This document shows positions 45,924 to 54,333 of a stretch of DNA of 64,000 nucleotides, piece after piece. Source of the stretch: DATKDF01 sp963752045 (GTDB taxonomy: Bacteria > Acidobacteriota > Vicinamibacteria > Vicinamibacterales > SCN-69-37). The notes beneath the pieces were generated by a model. That model was not told the DNA's origin, made no database searches, and saw only the letters and a program-made list of their open reading frames with translations. Position 1 is the first letter of the stretch, and each line of letters begins with the position of its first letter. The stretch spans positions 1-64,000 of the forward strand of contig CAVVWN010000005.1 of the NCBI GenBank assembly GCA_963752045.1, in the 5' to 3' direction. The translations under genes and the position numbers were made by a program.

Positions 45924-47735
45924 TCACCGCCCGTCGAGGTGTTCGAGGATCAGGCGCGCGACCAGGTCGGGCACGAGTTCCGGCAGCCAGTGTCCGACCT
46001 GGTCGACGACCTCGAACCGATAGGGCGCGTCGATGAAGCCGGCGGTGGAGAGCGCGGCATCGCGCCCGAAAGCGCCGTCGCCGGTCGACCAGACGTACAG
46101 CGTCGGCACCCGGATCGGCGGCGGCGGCGTTGCCGGCGTGGCCGCCGTCGGAACTTGGCTCGTCGCCGAGGTGCCGCCGAACGCGGCGGCGTACCAGGCG
46201 AGCGCGGCTCGGAGCGCGCCCGGCTCGGAAAACGCCTCGACGTAGCGCTCGACGACGTCGGCGTCGAGTCCGGAGTAGATCCGCCTGAGGCCCGCGGCGT
46301 CGTTGGCGAGCAGCGCGGCGTCGGCACCAGGCTCGGCGAACGTGGAGAAGTACGACGACCGCGCGCCCTGGTCGCTCGACGCGCTGGCGCGCGCTGCCGA
46401 CAACGCCGAGAAGTGCGGCGTCGACAGCACGGTCAGCGATCGCACCCGACCGGCATGCCGCAAGGCGGTCACCCACGCGACGGCGCCGCCCCAGTCGTGG
46501 CCCACCAGGTGAAACGTGTCGGCGCCGAGCGCGTCGGCCATGCCGACGACGTCGGCGACCAGCTCCGACACCGCGTACGGGGCCACGCCGTCGGGCCGCG
46601 CGCGGGCCGAGTATCCGCGCTGGTTGGGCGCGACCGCCCGGTAGCCCGCGCCGCCGAGCGCCTCGAGCTGCAGACGGAACGCATCGGCGGTCTGCGGGAA
46701 CCCGTGCAGCAGCAGCACCAGCTTCCCGTCCGACGGCCCCGCCGCCAGCGCGTCGAAGACGAAGTCGCCGACGCGAATCTCGGTTGACGTCACGTCGGCA
46801 CGCGGGGGCAGCGCCGGCACCGGCGCGTCGCCGGGCGGCAGCGGCCCAATCTGACGAAGCACCAGGCGCGCCGGCTCATCGCCGCGCCACACGCCGTCGA
46901 GCGTGTCGACGAACACCGACTGCCCGTCGGACGCGGCGGCGATGCCGTTCGGGTAGGCGAGCGTGGCCTGCCCGACCGGCCCGTCGGTCAGTCCGGGCTC
47001 GCCGGTTCCAGCCCAGCGCGCGAACGACCCGTTGAGCGTGACGCGCACGACCTCGTGCGACTCGATACGCGACACGTAGAGCGCGCCGGCCGCGTACGCG
47101 ATGTGCGCGTTGCCTCGGCCGGAGAGCGTGGTCAGCACCGCTACCTCGCCGCCCGCGTCGACGCGAAGCACGTGCGGGTTGTTGAAGTTCACGACGTACA
47201 GCGCGCCGTCGGGGCCCCGAGTGATGCCGTTCGGGCACGCGAAGAGCGGTCCGGCTGCCAGCGTGCGCACGACACCGTCGGCCGACACCACCGACAGCGA
47301 GTTGCCCTGGCAGTTGCAGACGACCAGTTCGCCGGCCGCGTCGATCGTCAGGCCGACGGGCCCCTCGAGCCCCTCGGCAACAATCGACATGGCGCCGTCA
47401 GCATCGAACGCGAGCACACGGCCGCCGACGAAACTGGCCTGCAGAAGCCGCCCCTCTGCGTCGACGGTGTTTCCGGAGCTACCCTGTATCTGGTCGCTCA
47501 CGAGGATGGTCCGTCCGTCGGGTCCCACGCGCCAGACGTGCCGGTCGAAGTTCGAGACATGCACCGCACCGTCCGGACCCACGGCCACTCCACCGAGTCG
47601 ACCGTTCGAGGTGAGTGGCATCGATGTCGTGATCGTGCGGACCGTGGCCGGCTCCCCGGTCAGGTCGGCGTTCTGAATCGGCTCCGACGTACAGCCTGTC
47701 GCCAGCACGACGACGAACCCGATGACGATTCGCAT
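45924..47735 (-). CDS. Lipoprotein: SMP-30/NHL propeller fused to alpha/beta hydrolase
   Basis: A 603-residue protein. The N-terminus MRIVIGFVVVLATGC is a lipoprotein signal with a lipobox Cys. Residues about 40-310 form a six-bladed NHL/gluconolactonase-like propeller (GVAVGPDGAVHVSNFDRH, GITRGPDGALYVVNFNNP). Residues about 335-600 form an alpha/beta hydrolase of the epoxide hydrolase/haloalkane dehalogenase type: LLLHGFPQTAD, GYSARARPDG, nucleophile Asp in VGHDWGGAVAW, and the final His in VDQVGHWLPEL. Both halves have intact motifs and there is no internal stop, so the fusion looks real. The substrate is unknown. It is divergent from 47854. Confidence 0.85.
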   Translation of the reverse strand: MRIVIGFVVVLATGCTSEPIQNADLTGEPATVRTITTSMPLTSNGRLGGVAVGPDGAVHVSNFDRHVWRVGPDGRTILVSDQIQGSSGNTVDAEGRLLQASFVGGRVLAFDADGAMSIVAEGLEGPVGLTIDAAGELVVCNCQGNSLSVVSADGVVRTLAAGPLFACPNGITRGPDGALYVVNFNNPHVLRVDAGGEVAVLTTLSGRGNAHIAYAAGALYVSRIESHEVVRVTLNGSFARWAGTGEPGLTDGPVGQATLAYPNGIAAASDGQSVFVDTLDGVWRGDEPARLVLRQIGPLPPGDAPVPALPPRADVTSTEIRVGDFVFDALAAGPSDGKLVLLLHGFPQTADAFRLQLEALGGAGYRAVAPNQRGYSARARPDGVAPYAVSELVADVVGMADALGADTFHLVGHDWGGAVAWVTALRHAGRVRSLTVLSTPHFSALSAARASASSDQGARSSYFSTFAEPGADAALLANDAAGLRRIYSGLDADVVERYVEAFSEPGALRAALAWYAAAFGGTSATSQVPTAATPATPPPPIRVPTLYVWSTGDGAFGRDAALSTAGFIDAPYRFEVVDQVGHWLPELVPDLVARLILEHLDGR

Positions 47736-47853
47736 GACGCTATTCTGACGACGCCCAAGGCGTGACGTCCAGGCGATTCGGCGACGCGCGTGAAGTGTTA
47801 CGCTTTCGGACACCCAACACGCTGGTGTTCGGCGACGATTTCCGGAGGTCGGT

Positions 47854-48285
47854 ATGAGCCCGGGTTCGATGAGTGACGACACGACTCGACGTCTGGTGCG
47901 TGCGGGCGTGACGCTCTGCGCGTTGAGCATGGCCGCCGTCGGATTGGCACTGCTGTTTGCGCCCGACGAAGCGGGCCGCGCGCTCGTCGGGCGCGAGCTT
48001 GGCGCTCCGCTGGGTCAGCTTCTTGGCGCAGCCCTGCTCGGATCCGCAGCCATGAACTGGACGGCGCGCGGGTCGGTGCTCGGAGGCATCTACGGCCGGG
48101 CCATCGTCGCGGGCAATCAGGCCCACCTGACCATTGGTGCGCTCGTACTGGTGAAGCACGGGCTCGAGGCCGGCGGCTCAGTCGCCTACTGGGTCCTGAC
48201 CGGCGTCTACCTGCTGGGCGCGGGTCTGTTCACGTATCTGACCTTCTTCAGTTCTGGAATACAGGGCCGGCCCGCTCAGGGCTGA
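47854..48285 (+). CDS. Small four-helix membrane protein
   Basis: A 143-residue protein with about four hydrophobic helices (LCALSMAAVGLALLFAP, LLGAALLGSAAMNW, AHLTIGALVLVKH, LTGVYLLGAGLFTYLTFF). No family is recognised. Its 3' end overlaps the convergent gene by about 38 bases. Confidence 0.6.
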   Translation: MSPGSMSDDTTRRLVRAGVTLCALSMAAVGLALLFAPDEAGRALVGRELGAPLGQLLGAALLGSAAMNWTARGSVLGGIYGRAIVAGNQAHLTIGALVLVKHGLEAGGSVAYWVLTGVYLLGAGLFTYLTFFSSGIQGRPAQG

Positions 48286-49025
48286 GCGGCGCGAGTTCGT
48301 GCTTCTTGTCGGCGGTCGACGAACTGTCCGCGAAGACAGCGAAGTCACGTGACGAGGCTCCCACCTGCCCGTTCGAGTAGTACCCCACGCTCCGGCATCC
48401 AATCGCCCCATCGTCCCGCTGATGCTGCCAGATGATCCAGACGCCGCCTTTGTTCAGGCTGACGACGGTGTCGAATGCCGCTTCGAGCGTGAGCGCCCGG
48501 TGCATGGCGAGCTCGAGCGAGGGGAGCGGTGAGGCGGGCTGCGCGATGGCGTCGCCGCCCAGCATCGAAATCTGTCCTCCCGGCACCGGCGGCGGGTCGC
48601 CGCTCGCCAGCCACGCCAGCATCACGAGCAGACGCGGCATGTCGCTGACCAGGCGTGCCGGCTCGAGCGTCAACCTGCGTGCGATTCGGCCGCACTCGAG
48701 ATTCCGCCGCTTCGATTCCGACCACGCCCGACCGCCAGGTGACGGAGTAGTCGGGATGGTGGGCGGTGAGCGCAGTCAAGATGGTGTCGAGCGGCGTCGC
48801 TCGCTCGGCTGTGGCCGCGATGGCGACCGGATTCACCTGACTTGGATTCTCGGTTGTGACCAGCCCGGCGGGGACGCCGAGGGGGGCAAGCGCGAGCGCC
48901 AGCGCGAGCGGACCGCGGTCGGCGGCAGCCATCAGCGCCTCGGGTACGCGAGTATCGGCCTGCCGCCGGGGCGCCAAGCCCGCAAGCATGCCGGCGCAGA
49001 GCAACACGGCCAGGAACCCGCGCAT
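48248..49025 (-). CDS. Secreted protein of unknown function, one frameshift
   Basis: About 258 residues after repair. The signal peptide MRGFLAVLLCAGMLAGLAP begins at 49025. The first frame runs to about VVGIEAAESR. Near 48690 the frame changes and continues with RRLTLEPARLVSDMPRLL to SPERAGPVFQN. A phrase near residue 75 (TPLDTILTALTAHHPDYSVTW) resembles short secretin/STN-like domains, but this is weak. Confidence 0.55.
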
Positions 49026-49078
49026 GTGTTGACTTAGACACCGACCCGCGTCGGGCGGCGCCTGCGCGGCGGCCGACG

Positions 49079-49374
49079 TCAGAGCAACGCGGCCATGGCG
49101 ACAGAGAACGAGCGCAGGTCCTCGACGTCTGCCTCGAGTACGTCGAAGACGCGGTCGTAGTCGACCTGCCAGTACACATGCACCAGAAGGTTGCGGAACC
49201 GCGCCATTCGCTGGAGGCGCTCGGAGAGTGCCTCGGGGACGAGACCAGCACCGGCGAGGCCGGCGAAGCAGCCCGCGTAATCTTCAGGCACCCGCTTCAG
49301 ATGGCGCCCAGGCGATCGAGTGCCTGCGCGATTTCAGCGCAGCGCCCGCGCACGACGTCAGCATCGAGGGTCAC
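49079..49374 (-). CDS. hepT: HepT-like HEPN toxin, one frameshift
   Basis: The start is a GTG overlapping the MntA stop by 4 bases (GTGA). Frame one reads VTLDADVVRGRCAEIAQALD; one base is missing near 49303. Frame two continues LKRVPEDYAGCFAGLA and RNLLVHVYWQVDYDRV to the stop at 49079. The R-x4-H-x-Y HEPN RNase motif is intact. HepT toxins are RNases that are AMPylated and silenced by their MntA partner. Confidence 0.78.
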
Positions 49375-49778
49375 CCGGCAAACGCCTCGCGGGTCGCCCG
49401 CCGGAGCAGGGGGGCGCGGTCGTGATACTCGCGCGCGGTGCGCTCCATCAGGTCTGCAAGGCATATTTCGTCGCGGACCGCCACCGGTCGGCCGCGCAAC
49501 GCGTGAAACAGGAACGGCACCGGTGCGTCGTTGAGCCGGCGGACATCAACCGGCAGGCCCAGGGCGTCGGACAACGATGCGCCGAGGTCGAGGTCGACGC
49601 GACCGCCCGAAGGGCCGGTCGTCCAGACGCCGACATCGACGTCTCGAAAGCCCTCGCCGTCCAGAAACGACCCGAAGATCGCGCCGAACACCACGTCGGG
49701 CCGCTCGGCCAGAACCCGCTCGATTCTGGCGATCACCTGTTCCCGGGCCGCGGCGTCCAGCCGGTGGATCGTGGACAT
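49371..49778 (-). CDS. mntA: MntA-like nucleotidyltransferase antitoxin
   Basis: A 135-residue minimal nucleotidyltransferase. The active-site pattern GSFLDGEGFRDVDVGVW is the G-S-x(n)-D-x-D signature; the two Asp bind Mg-ATP. In MNT-HEPN modules this enzyme adds AMP to a Tyr of HepT. I took the ATG at 49778; a GTG one codon upstream is also possible. The gene is divergent from the Xre-RES pair. Confidence 0.85.
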   Translation of the reverse strand: MSTIHRLDAAAREQVIARIERVLAERPDVVFGAIFGSFLDGEGFRDVDVGVWTTGPSGGRVDLDLGASLSDALGLPVDVRRLNDAPVPFLFHALRGRPVAVRDEICLADLMERTAREYHDRAPLLRRATREAFAG

Positions 49779-49910
49779 CACCGCGATTGTACCCTCGGGA
49801 CGCTGACCCCAACGGCGTGACCGTCACCACGCGCTCACGTGCCGCGCTGCGGCTCTGGCCATCGGCACCTGGCGTATTGCACATGAAAATTATGAAGAGT
49901 AGTATTTCAG

Positions 49911-50285
49911 ATGATGTCACCTCTCGTCCTTCAGGACCCGGCGCCGGACGCCGTGCTCGCCAAGGCCGTGCTGTCGGCCGCGTCGAGGCTGGACGTGCGG
50001 CAGCGGGAGCTTGCTGAGGTCATCGGCTCGAGCGAGGCGTCGATTTCGCGGCTCGCGCGCGGACGCGGCATCGATCCCGTCAGCAAGGAAGGCGAGCTGG
50101 CGCTGCTGTTCCTTCGCGTCTATCGCAGTCTCGACGCGCTGGTCGGTGGTGACGATGGTCGGGCTCGTACGTGGTTGCACGCCGAGAATGCGCACCTCGG
50201 CGGGGTGCCGGTCGAGCGCCTGAAGAGCGTGCAGGGGCTGGTGGATGTCGTCGAGTATCTGGACGGCATGCGCGGGCGCATCTAG
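49911..50285 (+). CDS. Xre/MbcA/ParS-type antitoxin of a RES module
   Basis: A 124-residue protein. The N-terminal helix-turn-helix (RQRELAEVIGSSEASISRLA) is followed by the MbcA/ParS C-terminal domain (LALLFLRVYRSLDALVGG, then SVQGLVDVVEYLDGMRG). It partners the RES toxin gene that follows and should repress their shared promoter. The 50 bases before the ATG are AT-rich compared with the surroundings. Confidence 0.9.
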   Translation: MMSPLVLQDPAPDAVLAKAVLSAASRLDVRQRELAEVIGSSEASISRLARGRGIDPVSKEGELALLFLRVYRSLDALVGGDDGRARTWLHAENAHLGGVPVERLKSVQGLVDVVEYLDGMRGRI

Positions 50286-51000
50286 GCTGCGCCCGCTTCG
50301 ACTCTCGCCCTGGCGGGCGGTCGAGGCGCAGCACCTCGTGTCGACGCGCAAGCTCGTCGACTCGGTTGAGGAACAGGCGGTCCTCGAGGAGCTGATCGAG
50401 GCGTCAAAGCCTCCGCAGAGAGCCGCAGACCACCAGCACGTCCTCCTCTCGACGCCGTTCCGGTATCCACCCCTTGCGCACGGCTCGCGTTTCGGCGGCC
50501 GGTTCGAGCCCGGTCTCTGGTACGGCTCCGAGGATCAGCGCGCGCTCTTCGCCGAGGTCGCCTACTACCGCCTGCTCTTTCTCGAGGGCACCGCCGCGGA
50601 CCTCGGTACGGTGACGACCTGGCACACGGCGTTCACCGTGCGCCTCAGCACCGGGCGCGGCGTCGATCTGGTGGAATCACCCTTCGCCGCGCACCGGGAT
50701 GCCATCGCTTCGCCGACGAGCTACATGAGGAGCCAGGCGCTTGGGCGGGCCATGCGCGAGGATGGCGTCGAAGCCTTCCGATACCCGTCAGCCCGGGATC
50801 GTCAGGGCGGGGTGAACATCGGCGTCTTCACCCCTTCGGTCTTTGGCGCCGCGCGACCGCGTCGTCTGCAGACCTGGCATGCGACGTCGACGCGCGCGGC
50901 TGTCGAGCTCGTGCGGCACGACTACACGGGCGCGGCGACGTTCATTTTCCGACGTGACGAGTTCGTCGTGGACGGGCGGCTGCCGTCTCCCGCGATCTGA
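50245..51000 (+). CDS. RES domain toxin
   Basis: Up to 251 residues. The RES core shows the Arg motif SRFGGRFEPGLWYGSED, the Glu motif LFAEVAYYRLLFLEG, and later PTSYMRSQALG and DGVEAFRYPSARD. RES toxins are NAD-degrading or ADP-ribosylating enzymes controlled by Xre-like antitoxins, as here. The ATG at 50245 would overlap the antitoxin gene by 41 bases. A later non-ATG start near 50290, close to the phrase LSPWRAVEAQHLVSTRKL, is also possible. Confidence 0.88.
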   Translation: MSSSIWTACAGASRLRPLRLSPWRAVEAQHLVSTRKLVDSVEEQAVLEELIEASKPPQRAADHQHVLLSTPFRYPPLAHGSRFGGRFEPGLWYGSEDQRALFAEVAYYRLLFLEGTAADLGTVTTWHTAFTVRLSTGRGVDLVESPFAAHRDAIASPTSYMRSQALGRAMREDGVEAFRYPSARDRQGGVNIGVFTPSVFGAARPRRLQTWHATSTRAAVELVRHDYTGAATFIFRRDEFVVDGRLPSPAI

Positions 51001-51031
51001 CGGCCGGGCGGCCGCCCGGCAGACGCGGCGA

Positions 51032-51307
51032 TCAGCCGCCCCCGACCTTTCGCGGCGTTCGGGTGCGGGGGACGAAGCCGCGTGATGTCCGCGCCTTCCA
51101 GGGCTGTTCTGTCTGGGGCTTCGGTGCCCGCGCCGGGGTCGTTGGAGCGGGTTCCGGCGGCGCGGCCGCCGCCTCGGCAGCGGCCTTGGCGCGGGCTTCG
51201 GCAGCGGCCGCCTCGTCCTTCGCGAGGCAACACTGCTTGTACTTGCGGCCCGAGCCGCAGTGGCAGGGCTCGTTGCGGCCGGGGAGCGTTCGGGTCGGGT
51301 CAGTCAT
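51032..51307 (-). CDS. SEC-C motif protein
   Basis: A 91-residue protein with the SecA C-terminal zinc motif C-x-C-x8-C-C in NEPCHCGSGRKYKQCC, followed by an Ala/Pro-rich tail that ends in basic residues. This motif binds zinc and, in SecA, SecB and ribosomes. The free-standing small protein has no assigned function. Confidence 0.8.
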   Translation of the reverse strand: MTDPTRTLPGRNEPCHCGSGRKYKQCCLAKDEAAAAEARAKAAAEAAAAPPEPAPTTPARAPKPQTEQPWKARTSRGFVPRTRTPRKVGGG

Positions 51308-51346
51308 CGAAGACAGTGTACCGTGAGGCCGTCCCGCCCGCGCGTC

Positions 51347-51814
51347 CTACCGGGTGGACTGCCGGCGAAGTCCCTCGGTGACGACGGAGATACGGAGGCC
51401 CGCGCCGGTCGCTTCGTCGATGATCGCGATGATGTCGCCGTAACGGGCGGTTGCCGGGCCCATGATGAACACGGTCCGGTCGGTGCGGCCCGCGAACAGC
51501 CCGGTGAGCTTCTCGCGAAGCGCCGACAGTTCCACGGGTTCCTGGTTCACGGTGAGCTCGAGGCTCTCGGACAGTTCCACCACGATCTGGGTCGTCGGGG
51601 GCGGCGTGCTCGTCGTCCTCGACTCGAGCGGCAGGTTGATGTCCATGCCCTTCTGGGTGAGCGGCAGGGCGGCCATGAAGATGATGAGCAGCACGAGCAG
51701 CACGTCGATGAGCGGCGTGACGTTCATGTCCGACGATGGCGGGGCAAGCTCACGCCTGACCCGCAATTCGTCGTCTTCATCGTGCTTGTCGTGGTGCCGA
51801 TGTTCCTTGACCAT
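51347..51814 (-). CDS. ExbD/TolR-type biopolymer transport protein
   Basis: A 155-residue protein with a basic cytoplasmic start and one transmembrane helix that carries the key Asp (NVTPLIDVLLVLLIIFMAA). It has the usual periplasmic domain (RDVVVS-like strand replaced by GRTDRTVFIMGPATARYGD). It should couple proton flow through an ExbB/TolQ partner to outer-membrane energy transfer. No ExbB or TonB gene is adjacent, so it stands alone. Confidence 0.88.
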   Translation of the reverse strand: MVKEHRHHDKHDEDDELRVRRELAPPSSDMNVTPLIDVLLVLLIIFMAALPLTQKGMDINLPLESRTTSTPPPTTQIVVELSESLELTVNQEPVELSALREKLTGLFAGRTDRTVFIMGPATARYGDIIAIIDEATGAGLRISVVTEGLRRQSTR

Positions 51815-51939
51815 GGGGTCCAGCCATCATAGCGCAGGGGCCGCCGTTGACACCGCGCGGCCGGATTCGGAAGCTACAATCGGCCAGCCCTGAACCGCGG
51901 AGGTTCGGTTGTGCCGTCCACGCCCCGCAAGGAGGTCCG

Positions 51940-52950
51940 ATGATGACGCGATTGTTCTGGCTCGCCGCGGCGGCCGCGTTTGCCTGCGCGGCGGTCGGGG
52001 TAACGGCCGCCGAGCAGCCTGGCCCCCAGGCGAACCCGCTGTGGCACGAACAGAAGATCAGGAACTACCTCCCCCACATGACCTGGCCGGAGGTGGCCGA
52101 CCTGCTGACCCGGTCCGACATCGTGCTGATTCCCGTGGCTTCGATCGAGCAGCACGGTCTGCACGCGCCCATGGGCAACGACTTCTATCTCGGGATCGAA
52201 ACCTCGAAGCTCATCGCCCAGCGCACCGACGTGCTCGTGGCGCCGCTCCTGATGGTGGGGCAGTCGCCGTACCACACGGGGTTCCCCGGGTCGGTGACAC
52301 TCTCGGGCGAGACAATCCAGCGCGTGTACTTCGAGGCCGCGCAGAGTTTCATCCAGCAGGGCTTCCGGCGCTTCATCTTCTACAACAGCCACACCGGCAA
52401 CACGGCGATCACCAACTTCGTCGTCGATCGCATCAATCAGGAAACCGAGGCTGTGGCCGTCGAGCTCGGCGAGGGCGTCAGTGCCATGCGGTCGTCCGGC
52501 GGCGGCCGAGGCGCAGGTGGCGGAGCGCGCGGACTGGGCGGAGCGGCAGCCGGCGCCGGCGAGGGTCAGGCGCCGGAGCGAGCCTTCGACCGACACGGCG
52601 GCGTGGGGGAAACCGCGCGCGGCCTGTACCTGTTCCCGACCCTCGTCGACATTTCGAAGGCCGAGACCGCCACACTCACGTTTCCGCCGAGACTCGAAGC
52701 GCTTCTCCCGCTCGTCAAGGCAGGCGATCCGGTGGCGACGCTGATCTTCCTGAAGGAAGCCTTGAAGCACGAGGCCACCGGGAAGGGATCGTCGGCGGCC
52801 GAGATGTCGTCCACCGGCAGCTGGAGCGAGCGCAACCCGGCCGAGGCCACGGCCGAAGCGGGGCGGCGCCAGACCGAGTCGTTCGTCGACGCGGCAGTCG
52901 CGTTCATCGACCGCTGGAAGCAACTGCAGTCCACAGGCCCGGGCCGGTAG
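51940..52950 (+). CDS. Creatininase family protein, secreted
   Basis: A 336-residue protein with a signal peptide (LFWLAAAAAFACAAVGVTAAE). The creatininase metal-binding pattern is visible: IPVASIEQHGLHAPMGND (Glu, His, Asp), FYNSHTGN, and DRHGGVGETARG. A Gly/Ala-rich loop of about 25 residues interrupts the domain near residue 190. The reaction is probably hydrolysis of a cyclic or linear amide; the substrate is unknown. GGAGG at 51931-51935 precedes two possible ATG codons (51940 and 51943). Confidence 0.82.
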   Translation: MMTRLFWLAAAAAFACAAVGVTAAEQPGPQANPLWHEQKIRNYLPHMTWPEVADLLTRSDIVLIPVASIEQHGLHAPMGNDFYLGIETSKLIAQRTDVLVAPLLMVGQSPYHTGFPGSVTLSGETIQRVYFEAAQSFIQQGFRRFIFYNSHTGNTAITNFVVDRINQETEAVAVELGEGVSAMRSSGGGRGAGGGARGLGGAAAGAGEGQAPERAFDRHGGVGETARGLYLFPTLVDISKAETATLTFPPRLEALLPLVKAGDPVATLIFLKEALKHEATGKGSSAAEMSSTGSWSERNPAEATAEAGRRQTESFVDAAVAFIDRWKQLQSTGPGR

Positions 52951-52952
52951 GC

Positions 52953-53576
52953 GTGCCTGCCGTGCCCGAGTCCCTCGATCTGGTGTCGGCGTTCGGGTCG
53001 ATCGACATCTATCTGTTCGATCAGTTGCTTCGTCGCCGGATCGCGCCCGGCATGCGCGTATTCGACGCCGGGTGCGGGCACGGACGCAACCTCGTCCATC
53101 TGCTGCAGGCCGGCTACGACGTGTGCGCCGTCGACACGGATCCTGCCGCGATCGAGGCGGTGCGACGGCTGGCCGCGTCACTTGCGCCGTCGCTCTCGCC
53201 CGACAACTTCCGCGCCGAGCGGCTCGACGCGCACAGCTTCGCCGACGGTTCGGCCGACGTCGTCATCAGCAGTGCCGTGCTGCACTTCGCGCGCGACGAC
53301 GACGAGTTCGGCGCGATGCTCCTCGGAAGCTGGCGCGTCCTGGCACCGGGCGGCCTGTTCTTCTGTCGGCTGGCTTCGTCGATTGGCATTGAAGGCGAAG
53401 TTCGCCGGATCTCCGGGCGCCGTTACGCGCTCCCCGACGGATCCGAGCGTTACCTCGTCGATGAGGACCTGCTGCTCTCGTGGACGAGGCGGCTGGGCGG
53501 ACAGCTGGCCGACCCGATCAAGACGACCGTAGTCCAGCACCAGCGCGCGATGACGACGTGGGCACTAATTCACTAA
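52953..53576 (+). CDS. Class I SAM-dependent methyltransferase
   Basis: A 207-residue protein with the SAM-binding glycine loop MRVFDAGCGHGRNLVHLLQ, acidic residue VCAVDTDPAA at the end of strand 2, and motifs VVISSAVLHFA and WRVLAPGGLFF. Its acceptor is unknown. It starts with GTG two bases after the creatininase stop, so the two genes are probably co-transcribed. The final codons and the stop lie in an 8-bp tandem repeat. Confidence 0.85.
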   Translation: MPAVPESLDLVSAFGSIDIYLFDQLLRRRIAPGMRVFDAGCGHGRNLVHLLQAGYDVCAVDTDPAAIEAVRRLAASLAPSLSPDNFRAERLDAHSFADGSADVVISSAVLHFARDDDEFGAMLLGSWRVLAPGGLFFCRLASSIGIEGEVRRISGRRYALPDGSERYLVDEDLLLSWTRRLGGQLADPIKTTVVQHQRAMTTWALIH

Positions 53577-53602
53577 TTCACTAATTCACTAATTCGCCAA
53601 TT
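53563..53602 (+). repeat. 8-bp tandem repeat (CACTAATT) over the methyltransferase stop
   Basis: Four exact copies of CACTAATT and one variant (CGCCAATT) follow each other. The TAA stop codon of the methyltransferase lies inside, so changes in copy number can alter the C-terminus. Confidence 0.9.
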
Positions 53603-53605
53603 CGC

Positions 53606-54304
53606 CTACCGGCTCTGGCCCAGAATCAGCCGGTTCTTCGGCGTGATCGCGGCCGGGATTCGCTGGGTCCTCACGTCGTAGCCGTGTTCCCGGAGCCGAA
53701 TCGCGCGCACGACGTCGATGGCGAGCGGCGGGTCGAGCCATCCCGACAGGCCGCCCGTGTCACACGTGTCGACGTCGTGGCAGCAGGGCAGCACGGCAAC
53801 ACGCGCGCGCGCGGCGGCGGCGCGTTCCAGGATTCGGTCCGTGAGCGCCCCGCATGCGTGGCACGACACGACGACGTCGCCTTTCTCCAGGGGAACATCG
53901 TCCACCCCGCCTGACACGAATGAGACGCGGCCGGAGAGGCGCGGCCAGGCCGCGACGAGCACGTCGTGAACCCGGGCCGCCGACGGGGGGTGGACCTCGT
54001 CGACGGCGAGCGCCTCGGGCGAGGAGTCGTCGAGGAGCAGCATCACGTGGGCCAGCAGACCGTGGCCCGCGCAGAGGTCCATCACGCGGCCACCGCGGAA
54101 GAGACGCCGCGCGCGCCGCGCGACCTCCCAGGCCTCGTAAAGCTCCTTGCGGGGCAGGCAGCCGGCCTCGCAGGCCGCGCGGCCGATCCGGTCGAAGAGC
54201 GAGCCGCCCGGAAAGCGCCCGAGGTCGTGCCGGGTGAGGCGACCGCGTGAGCCTCGAGAGAAGGTGCGACGAGTGACGTCGTGCGGCATCGCCGCCGCGA
54301 TCAT
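53606..54304 (-). CDS. SAM-dependent methyltransferase, Methyltransf_32-like
   Basis: A 232-residue protein with a SAM loop VMDLCAGHGLLAHVML, an acidic VDEVHPPSA, and the characteristic VVSCHACGALTDRIL plus VLPCCHDVDTCDTGG, as seen in the PF13679 group of methyltransferases. Substrate unknown. It is divergent from the transporter gene with 29 bases between the start codons. Confidence 0.8.
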   Translation of the reverse strand: MIAAAMPHDVTRRTFSRGSRGRLTRHDLGRFPGGSLFDRIGRAACEAGCLPRKELYEAWEVARRARRLFRGGRVMDLCAGHGLLAHVMLLLDDSSPEALAVDEVHPPSAARVHDVLVAAWPRLSGRVSFVSGGVDDVPLEKGDVVVSCHACGALTDRILERAAAARARVAVLPCCHDVDTCDTGGLSGWLDPPLAIDVVRAIRLREHGYDVRTQRIPAAITPKNRLILGQSR

Positions 54305-54333
54305 ACGGTGTAGTATCCGGATTCACACGTCCC

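Noticed and set aside
51847..51880. TTGACA and TACAAT before the creatininase gene as a sigma-70 promoter
   Set aside because: The spacer is 22 bases, too long for a normal promoter. The -35 may be chance.
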